This document shows, piece by piece, positions 40,729 through 46,505 of a stretch of 46,505 bases of DNA (position 1 is the first letter of the stretch; the number at the start of each line of letters is the position of its first letter). The DNA comes from an uncultured Mobiluncus sp. (lineage in GTDB: Bacteria > Actinomycetota > Actinomycetes > Actinomycetales > Actinomycetaceae). The stretch spans positions 1 through 46,505 of the forward strand of contig NZ_CAMUES010000011.1 of the NCBI RefSeq assembly GCF_947087965.1, read 5' to 3'. The notes below the pieces were generated by a model that was not told where the DNA came from, did not search any database, and saw only the letters and a list, made by a program, of their open reading frames with translations. The translations under genes were made by a program, and so were the position numbers.

Positions 40729-40847
40729 TTCCGGCACCAGGATTGGTGCCTTTACGAGGCTTGACTGAACGCCTCCTCAACGTACGGTACGGTGCAGAGT
40801 GAAACTGCACCGCCCTGGTGATTTTTATTTAATTTCGGCAAACACTA

Positions 40848-40899
40848 TTGGACGAAACGCGGGTAACGGGGGTACTATAGTCCTAAGGACTTAAGTCCT
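40848..40899 (+). promoter_or_regulatory. Promoter and dyad operator of gltA
   Basis: A -35-like TTGGAC (40848-40853) and a -10-like TACTAT (40873-40878), 19-nt spacer. Two overlapping palindromes follow at once: AGTCC-TAA-GGACT (40879-40891) and AGGACTTAAGTCCT (40886-40899), giving three AGTCC/GGACT half-sites. The site covers the expected transcription start, about 75 nt before the gltA ATG, so a repressor there would block initiation. Confidence 0.55.
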
Positions 40900-40971
40900 A
40901 AAGCTCCCCAGCCTGGCAATGCTGCCGGACCAGCGCTTATATGAAAATAAAAATCATTGAGGAGGAATCTC

Positions 40972-42276
40972 ATGGGTGAGAATAACGGAGAGTACTTTAT
41001 CCAATCTGACCAGAAACGGTTGGATACCCCTTTTCACCAGGCCACGCAAGGCAACAACGGTCTTGAAATCAACAAACTGTTGAGCAGTACTGGCAACGTC
41101 ACTTTGGACTACGGTTTCGGCAATACTGCCAACTGCGAATCCAAGATTACTTACATCGACGGCGCTAACGGGGTGCTGCGCTACCGCGGCTACCCCATTG
41201 AGGAACTGGCTCGGGAATCCAGTTTCGTAGAGGTCGCCTACCTCTTGATTTATGGCGACCTGCCCGACGCGAAGTCCCTGGAAACCTTCACCCACAAAAT
41301 CAAGCGCAACCGTCTGTTGCCCGAGGACTTTAAGGCGTTCTTTACGGCTTTCCCCTCGAATGGTCACCCCATGTCAATCCTGCAGGCGGGCGTTGCCGGT
41401 CTGGCGACCTACTACGAGGACACTTTGAACCCCCTCGAACCTGAACAGCTTGAAGAAGCCACGATTCAACTGTTGGCCAAACTCTCCGTCATGGTCGCAA
41501 CCATCGCGAAGCGTGCCGCCGGCCTGCCTCAGCTGTATCCGGACGCGTCTCGGGACCTGACCGAGGACTTTATCCGCATGTGTTTCGGGCTACCCTACCA
41601 GTCCTTTGATATTGATCCGGCGATGGTTCGTGCTTTGGACCGCCTGTTTATCCTGCACGCCGACCACGAACAGAACTGCTCGACCTCGACGGTGCGTTTT
41701 GTGGGCTCCTCTCACGCGAACCTGTACACTTCGGTGGCTTCCGGGGTGGGTGCGCTGGCCGGCCCGCTGCACGGCGGGGCGAACGAGGCGGTATTGCGCA
41801 TGCTGATTCAGCTGCGGGACACGGACATGTCAGTTAAGACCTTCGTGGAAAAGGTCAAGAATAAGGAAGACGGTATCAAGCTGATGGGCTTCGGCCACCG
41901 CGTATACAAGGCTTACGACCCGCGCGCCGCCATCGTAAAAGAATCCGCTCACGAAGTGTTGAGTCGTCTGGGCAAGGCCGACAAGCTGCTGGATCTGGCA
42001 CTGGAGCTGGAAGGCATCGCGTTGAGCGATGATTACTTCGTTTCCCGTAACCTGTACCCCAACGTGGACTTTTACACTGGCTTGATTTACCGCGCGATGG
42101 GCTTCCCGATGAAGATGTTTACCCCGCTGTTTGCGGTGGGTCGTCTGCCGGGCTGGATTGCTCAGTACCGCGAGATGATTGCCGATCCAGCGACCAAGAT
42201 TGCTCGCCCGCGTCAGGTTTACATCGGCCACGCCGAGCGTCACTACGAGAATCTGCGTTCTCGGTCTGCCAAGTAA
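40972..42276 (+). CDS. gltA: Citrate synthase
   Basis: This is a 434-aa protein. ATG at 40972 follows GAGGAGG; an in-frame TTG at 40957 lies before that site. It is a hexameric-type (type II) citrate synthase that condenses oxaloacetate and acetyl-CoA. Family features: GVLRYRGYPIEELA, the His-containing HADHEQNCSTSTVR, GPLHGGANEAVL, and the catalytic GFGHRVYKAYDPRA with the conserved His and Arg; the catalytic Asp lies in YPNVDFYTG. The N-terminus (about 40 residues, acidic) is shorter than in E. coli. It is monocistronic with its own regulated promoter. Confidence 0.95.
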   Translation: MGENNGEYFIQSDQKRLDTPFHQATQGNNGLEINKLLSSTGNVTLDYGFGNTANCESKITYIDGANGVLRYRGYPIEELARESSFVEVAYLLIYGDLPDAKSLETFTHKIKRNRLLPEDFKAFFTAFPSNGHPMSILQAGVAGLATYYEDTLNPLEPEQLEEATIQLLAKLSVMVATIAKRAAGLPQLYPDASRDLTEDFIRMCFGLPYQSFDIDPAMVRALDRLFILHADHEQNCSTSTVRFVGSSHANLYTSVASGVGALAGPLHGGANEAVLRMLIQLRDTDMSVKTFVEKVKNKEDGIKLMGFGHRVYKAYDPRAAIVKESAHEVLSRLGKADKLLDLALELEGIALSDDYFVSRNLYPNVDFYTGLIYRAMGFPMKMFTPLFAVGRLPGWIAQYREMIADPATKIARPRQVYIGHAERHYENLRSRSAK

Positions 42277-42380
42277 TCGACTTTTACGTTTCCCCGTCCT
42301 GTCCGGTTTACCGCGCCGCCTGACGTGTCCCGGCACCGGAGGGTGAGGAAAAGTGTTGACAATTAGAGAGAAGGAAAAAC

Positions 42381-43343
42381 ATGGTTAAGAAAGTTTGGGG
42401 TGTGGGCCTGACGGCCGAAACTGAGAGCGGGAAGTCGCTGGACACTTGGTACCCTTACATTTATGAGGGCGAAGTGGACGAGGCGAAGGCAAAAGAACTG
42501 ACCGCGAAGCTGGCGCACTTGGAAGGCAAGGACGATGCCCGCCTGATTATTAACAAGGTCATCACCGTGAGTGCCGATTTGGAGGACGATGTCCAAAGCG
42601 CTCCCGATGGCTACTTGCGTTTGCACGCCCTGTCGTGGCGGATGGTGAAACCCAACACCTTGAGTCTGGAAGGCTTGTTTGACAAGCTGAACCTGGTGGC
42701 GTGGACCAGCCGGGGGGCTTGTGATTACGAGAACTTTGAGGAAACCCGTCTGCGCCTGATGACCAAGTACGGCATCGGCGCCAACATTCGTTGCGTGGAT
42801 CGGATTCCCCGGATGACCACCTACGTGACCCCGGACGGGGTGCGGATTGCCAATACCGAGAACGTGCGGTTGGGGGCTTACCTGCATCCGGGTACCGAGA
42901 TTGGCTACACCGGGTTCGTGAACTATAACGCGGGAACCTTGGGCGCGGCCCGGATTGAGGGACGTTTGTCCCAGGGCGTGACCGTGGACGAAGGCACGAC
43001 TCTGGCTGGTGGTGCCTCCACCGCGGGCACTTTGGCGGTGGGAGTTCACAAGCGGGTGTCCTTGGGTAAGGACTGTCACATGGGGGCAAACTCCGGTCTG
43101 GCGGTTCCGCTGGGAGACGACTGTGTTGTTGAAGGCAGTTTGTACTTGAACAGCGACACCAAGGTTTACTACATGCCTTCCGGCGGTGTTATGCCTGGTG
43201 ATACCGGGTTCTTTATCGAACCAAAGACGATGTTGGCCGAGGAACTGGCAGGGGTTTCCCACGCCGTGTTCCGCCGTAACTCCCAGACGGGCCGTGTCGA
43301 GGCCGTGTCCCGCGGCGGTACAGCCATCGAGTTCTCGGATTGA
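42381..43343 (+). CDS. dapD: Tetrahydrodipicolinate N-succinyltransferase
   Basis: This is a 320-aa protein with ATG at 42381 after AGAAGGAA. It is an actinobacterial-type DapD of the lysine/meso-diaminopimelate pathway: succinyl-CoA plus tetrahydrodipicolinate gives N-succinyl-2-amino-6-ketopimelate. An N-terminal helical domain (about 1-110) is followed by the left-handed beta-helix of hexapeptide repeats (about 150-280: GVRIANTENVRLGAYLHPG, NAGTLGAARIEGRLSQGVTV, GKDCHMGANSGLAVPLGDDC). The conserved GACDYENFEETRLRL precedes it. It sits alone before a bidirectional terminator and supplies the precursor for peptidoglycan cross-linking. Confidence 0.93.
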   Translation: MVKKVWGVGLTAETESGKSLDTWYPYIYEGEVDEAKAKELTAKLAHLEGKDDARLIINKVITVSADLEDDVQSAPDGYLRLHALSWRMVKPNTLSLEGLFDKLNLVAWTSRGACDYENFEETRLRLMTKYGIGANIRCVDRIPRMTTYVTPDGVRIANTENVRLGAYLHPGTEIGYTGFVNYNAGTLGAARIEGRLSQGVTVDEGTTLAGGASTAGTLAVGVHKRVSLGKDCHMGANSGLAVPLGDDCVVEGSLYLNSDTKVYYMPSGGVMPGDTGFFIEPKTMLAEELAGVSHAVFRRNSQTGRVEAVSRGGTAIEFSD

Positions 43344-43378
43344 GAATCGGCCAGTTTGGCGCTGTTTTGGGATTAATG

Positions 43379-43416
43379 CTTTTTGGGGCTGGCGTGCGCC
43401 AGCCCCAAAAAGTTTA
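43379..43416. terminator. Bidirectional terminator between dapD and the CAP protein gene
   Basis: 16-bp perfect stem CTTTTTGGGGCTGGCG (43379-43394) / CGCCAGCCCCAAAAAG (43397-43412). The A5/T5 tracts at its base serve both convergent genes. Confidence 0.92.
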
Positions 43417-43468
43417 TTAAGTTAGGAAAAGTTGATTAAGTTAGGTGTTTTGCCTGTTCGGGAAGCCT

Positions 43469-44920
43469 TTACCGGCAGAACATCTGGGTCGCGTAGGACG
43501 AATTCGGCCCGTCGAACCACACCCCGATACCGGTGGTGGTGAATCCGGCGTTCATCAGGTTCGCGAAGTGCCCGGGCGAGTGAATCCAGTTGGTGACGTG
43601 CTTGCTGCCGCCTTGACCAGCGGGGAAGAAGCCCATGTGCCAGTCAATGTTTTCGCCTACTGCCATGCACTTCGAGCCGAGAATCGAGAGGATGCCGTTA
43701 GGAGCATTATTGGAATGCTCGAATTCGCCGGTTTGAGCCATATGCTGCGACCAGGCGCGGGCGAGGGCATCCATGGCGGGGTCGCGAGTCAGGGGCGCGA
43801 TGCCGTCCTGGGCACGCCGGGCATTAATGCCGGCATGAATATCTGCTTCCTCCTGGGCGGCGGCTTGCTCCGCGGACCCGGCCGCATTACCAGGATTATT
43901 TGGTTGCTGTGGTTGCTGTGGTTGAGCGGGCTGAGCCGGTTGAGCTGGCTGAGTGTATCCGGTGCCGCTGGCAATCATCTGCATGACCTGCGGATCCCAG
44001 ATGCTACCACCTAAGAAAATGGGAGAAGCCGAGTTATTATGCACGTAACCAGCGGCGGTATTCATTCCCGGGTTCGGCATGGTGGAGGACAGGATAATGG
44101 GACCGTCCTGGAGCGCTCCCCCGGAAACAGAATCAGCCAACACGTCGCCGCGAGCCACGTAGAAGTTCCCCTTGTGACCGGGGAAAGCATAGTTGGCGAT
44201 AGCCATGGAGGTGGCGTAGCGGTTCTCACCCTGCAAGCGGGCGGTGTCTGCCCCCTGGGCAACTTCGGCAAGCACCTCCGCGGACACGGCGCCCGGCCCG
44301 CCCAAGGCGGTGACTTTTTGAGCTCCAAGTGCCTTAATCGCATTGGCGGCGAAAGCGTTATTTCCGCTGGGATTGACCAAAATGACCGGGCCGTCCGTGA
44401 GAACCCCGCCAGCTACCGCATCGGGGGAGCCATCCCCGGCACCATTGGCGATATAAGCCACTTTGGCGCCGCTCGGGAAAGCAGCTGCGGCAATCTTAGC
44501 TGAAGTTTCATAGCGGTTAGCCCCGAAAATCCGGGCGGTCGGTTTATCCCCAGCCACTTGGGTCAAGGCTGCATCGGAAACTACGCCCGGCCCGCCCAAG
44601 GCAATGACTTTGCCGGTGACTTTCAAACCGGCCACATACTGGGTGGCTGCATCGTTGTTGCCGTGGGGATTGACCAGAACAATCGGGCCGCCCGGCAGGG
44701 ATCCTGCCGAGAGAGCATCGGCTAAAACATCGCCGCGTGCCAGGTAAACATTTTCCGCTGAACTGGGGTAGGCGTGGCGAGAAATCGCTACGGAGGTTTC
44801 GTAACGGTTAGTGCCCGCGAGCTGGTTGAACCCCTCAGCGTTAGCGGCGGCGCAGGTGATGGTAGATGCTCCCGCCATAGCGAGGGCACATACCGTGACA
44901 ACGAAACGTTTTCGGATCAT
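43469..44920 (-). CDS. Secreted CWB2-repeat protein with C-terminal CAP (SCP) domain
   Basis: This is a 483-aa protein. I chose ATG at 44920 because GAAAGGA is 6 nt upstream and it opens a signal peptide (MIRKRFVVTVCALAMAGAST, cleavage after ANA about residue 29); a start 11 codons earlier lacks a site. Three cell-wall-binding repeat 2 units follow (about 30-310; QLAGTNRYETSVAISRHAYP, RIFGANRYETSAKIAAAAFP, RLQGENRYATSMAIANYAFP). A Pro/Gln linker (QPAQPAQPAQPQQPQQP) leads to a CAP/SCP-PR1 domain (about 355-483: INARRAQDGIAPLTRDPAMD, WSQHMAQTGEFEHS, GENI, HSPGHFANLMN) with the usual His/Glu residues. It is probably surface-attached; CAP domains may bind lipids or act as proteases, unresolved here. 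Same wall anchor as the element's protease, with a different head. Confidence 0.92.
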   Translation of the reverse strand: MIRKRFVVTVCALAMAGASTITCAAANAEGFNQLAGTNRYETSVAISRHAYPSSAENVYLARGDVLADALSAGSLPGGPIVLVNPHGNNDAATQYVAGLKVTGKVIALGGPGVVSDAALTQVAGDKPTARIFGANRYETSAKIAAAAFPSGAKVAYIANGAGDGSPDAVAGGVLTDGPVILVNPSGNNAFAANAIKALGAQKVTALGGPGAVSAEVLAEVAQGADTARLQGENRYATSMAIANYAFPGHKGNFYVARGDVLADSVSGGALQDGPIILSSTMPNPGMNTAAGYVHNNSASPIFLGGSIWDPQVMQMIASGTGYTQPAQPAQPAQPQQPQQPNNPGNAAGSAEQAAAQEEADIHAGINARRAQDGIAPLTRDPAMDALARAWSQHMAQTGEFEHSNNAPNGILSILGSKCMAVGENIDWHMGFFPAGQGGSKHVTNWIHSPGHFANLMNAGFTTTGIGVWFDGPNSSYATQMFCR

Positions 44921-44995
44921 ATTATGTCCTTTCGGTAGTCGAGATGTACTCATTGTGACACGGCATGCGTGAGAAAAGTTCCGTTTCGGTTTAAC

Positions 44996-46505
44996 TCAGA
45001 TTTCGTGGTCTGGAGGCGAGGCGGGGGCGCGGCGTAGGGCCAGGCTCATCGCTTCACGCAGGTTTGCGGCAGCTTGAATCTTGAATCCCCGCGGGGCCTG
45101 CAAACCACCCGCGGCGGCAGCCGGCACAATAGCGCCAGTGAATCCCAGCCGAGCCGCCTCCGCTACCCGGCGAGACACCGAGGTGCAGGAACGGATTTCT
45201 CCGGTCAACGAAACTTCCCCAAAAGCCACCAAACCAGGGTCAATGACCTGGCCCGTCACGGCTGAAGCCGCCGCGAGCGCAACCGCCAAGTCCACTGCCG
45301 GCTCGACCGCTCTGGCTCCGCCAACCGTAGAGACGTAAGCGTCCAAAGTGCCGAAAGGCAGTTTTAGTCGGGCTTGCAGGACAGCCAGCATCATGGCGGT
45401 GCGTGAGTAATCCAGGCCGGAAACCGTGCGTCGCGGTGAGCCGCCCGCTATAGGGGTGGCTAGGGCTTCTATCTCTATAGGTAGGGCGCGCCGGCCTTCC
45501 AGTGACATAGTGACGCAGGCTCCGGGTACCGGCTCGGCCGTTTTGCTGAGGAACAGGCCGCTGGGATCCTCGATGCCTTCGATGCCGGATTCGACCATTT
45601 GAAAGAAACCGACCGCATCCGTAGGGCCGTAGCGGTTTTTCACCGCGCGCAACAGTCGCAGCTCCCCGGTTCGTTCGCCTTCAAACTGGCACACTACGTC
45701 CACCAGGTGTTCCAGGGTGCGCGGGCCTGCCACCGCTCCGTCCTTGGTGACGTGCCCCACCAGGACCAGTGCCATGTGCCGGCTCTTTGCCGCGTCAATG
45801 AGCCGGGCCGCGACTTCACGAACCTGAGCCGGTCCGCCGATAGACGTGTCCATAGTGGGGTCAGTGAGGGTCTGAATGGAGTCGATGATGGTTAAATCCG
45901 GGCTGATTGTCTCGATTTGAGCCAGGGCTTGTGAGACCTGGGTTTCGGCTGCCAGGTAAAGGTTGTCTGCCACTCCACCGATACGTTTCGCCCGGGACAG
46001 CACGGCTTCGGCGGTTTCCTCGCCGGTAAGGTACAGGACAGTTCTTTCCTCAGTATCCGCAGCGGAGGAATTCGGTGAATCGGGGGAAACCAAGCGTAGC
46101 CGGGAGCTTCCACCAGCATCGGGCGAGGGTGGGATTGTGCCTTGGGCAATCCGGGCGGCGACCTCTAACAGTAGCGTTGACTTTCCGATTCCGGGCTCTC
46201 CAGCCAGCAGGATGACCGCACCGGGTACGATGCCGCCGCTGAGGACCCGGTCGAATTCGCCCACCCCGGTTGGCAGGCGCACGGCCCGTTCGGTGGAGTA
46301 CTGGCCAATGGGTTTGGCCGGGGACGCCGGACGCCCGTAGCCGCCGGAACCGCGCACCGCGCTTCCGGTACCCCCACGGGTGGAGCTTTTCGCCAGGACC
46401 ACGTTCTGTTCCAAAGTGCCCCACTGGCCGCAGCCACGGCATTGACCAGCCCATTTGGGCCATTCCTCCCCGCAGTTGGAGCACACGTAAACCGTTTTTT
46501 CTTTC
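44996..46505 (-). CDS. radA: DNA repair protein RadA, start outside the window
   Basis: At least 500 residues are visible; the frame stays open to the window edge (KEKTVYVCSNCG), so the first few codons lie beyond it. It has the N-terminal C4 zinc finger CSNCGEEWPKWAGQCRGCG, the RecA-like ATPase with Walker A AGEPGIGKSTLLLE, Walker B LTIIDSIQTL, and the RadA-specific KNRYG motif (family KNRFG). The C-terminal Lon-like domain contains VDLAVALAAASAVTGQ and FGEVSLTGEIR. RadA promotes branch migration in recombination repair. An insertion after the Walker A region (PSPDAGGSSRLRLVSPDSPN) is longer than in E. coli RadA. It is the last gene here and ends 75 nt upstream of the CAP-protein start. Confidence 0.95.
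   Translation of the reverse strand, partial: KEKTVYVCSNCGEEWPKWAGQCRGCGQWGTLEQNVVLAKSSTRGGTGSAVRGSGGYGRPASPAKPIGQYSTERAVRLPTGVGEFDRVLSGGIVPGAVILLAGEPGIGKSTLLLEVAARIAQGTIPPSPDAGGSSRLRLVSPDSPNSSAADTEERTVLYLTGEETAEAVLSRAKRIGGVADNLYLAAETQVSQALAQIETISPDLTIIDSIQTLTDPTMDTSIGGPAQVREVAARLIDAAKSRHMALVLVGHVTKDGAVAGPRTLEHLVDVVCQFEGERTGELRLLRAVKNRYGPTDAVGFFQMVESGIEGIEDPSGLFLSKTAEPVPGACVTMSLEGRRALPIEIEALATPIAGGSPRRTVSGLDYSRTAMMLAVLQARLKLPFGTLDAYVSTVGGARAVEPAVDLAVALAAASAVTGQVIDPGLVAFGEVSLTGEIRSCTSVSRRVAEAARLGFTGAIVPAAAAGGLQAPRGFKIQAAANLREAMSLALRRAPASPPDHEI

Noticed and set aside
1..46505. CRISPR arrays, rRNA genes and classical DDE insertion sequences
   Set aside because: No regularly spaced repeat array, no rRNA sequence and no DDE transposase were seen; TnpB is the only transposon-type gene.

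Overview
The window looks like a chromosomal segment of a mid-to-high-GC actinobacterium, most likely of the Actinomycetaceae. A Mobiluncus-like organism is my best guess, but this is inference. The support is the gene content: an MMPL pump with a long Ala/Gln heptad coil, proteins with cell-wall-binding repeat 2 (CWB2), a 7Fe ferredoxin, actinobacterial-type DapD, a sortase-type LAKTG surface protein, and a pSAM2-like rolling-circle Rep with an FtsK-type conjugation pump.

Left chromosomal flank (1-10.3 kb): the 3' part of an MMPL transporter, a Pro-rich Yip1-like membrane protein, the proton-translocating transhydrogenase operon pntA-pntB, a small membrane-anchored unknown, a PP2A-like metallophosphoesterase, convergent sodA, and tRNA-Ser(GGA).

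Integrated element (about 10,300-30,273): a roughly 20 kb actinomycete integrative and conjugative element (AICE-like) sits in the 3' end of tRNA-Ser. A perfect 23-bp direct repeat of the tRNA end bounds it. From left to right it holds a transcription terminator that now serves the tRNA; a tyrosine integrase; a 0.9 kb gene-poor region with two strong dyads (possible origin); a small beta-rich protein; a translationally coupled trio (FtsK-like pump, compact SF1 helicase, HUH rolling-circle Rep); and a 1063-aa LAKTG-anchored repeat protein that has lost its signal peptide. Next come a TnpB cassette flanked by direct repeats, a graveyard of decayed genes, a trypsin-CWB2 exoprotein, a 976-aa secreted protein of unknown function, an AlpA-like excisionase, a decayed regulator, and an AbiEi/AbiEii toxin-antitoxin pair on the minus strand. 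Two copies of a structured module (three hairpins, the last a terminator) show compensatory changes in their stems. This is the most promising candidate for an undescribed RNA.

Right chromosomal flank (30.3-46.5 kb): two striking palindromes, an oligopeptide ABC transporter operon (lipoprotein, two permeases, fused DF ATPase), the translational GTPase typA/bipA, a VanW protein, fdxA, citrate synthase (with a dyad operator on its promoter), dapD, a secreted CWB2-CAP protein (minus strand), and radA (minus strand, cut by the window end).
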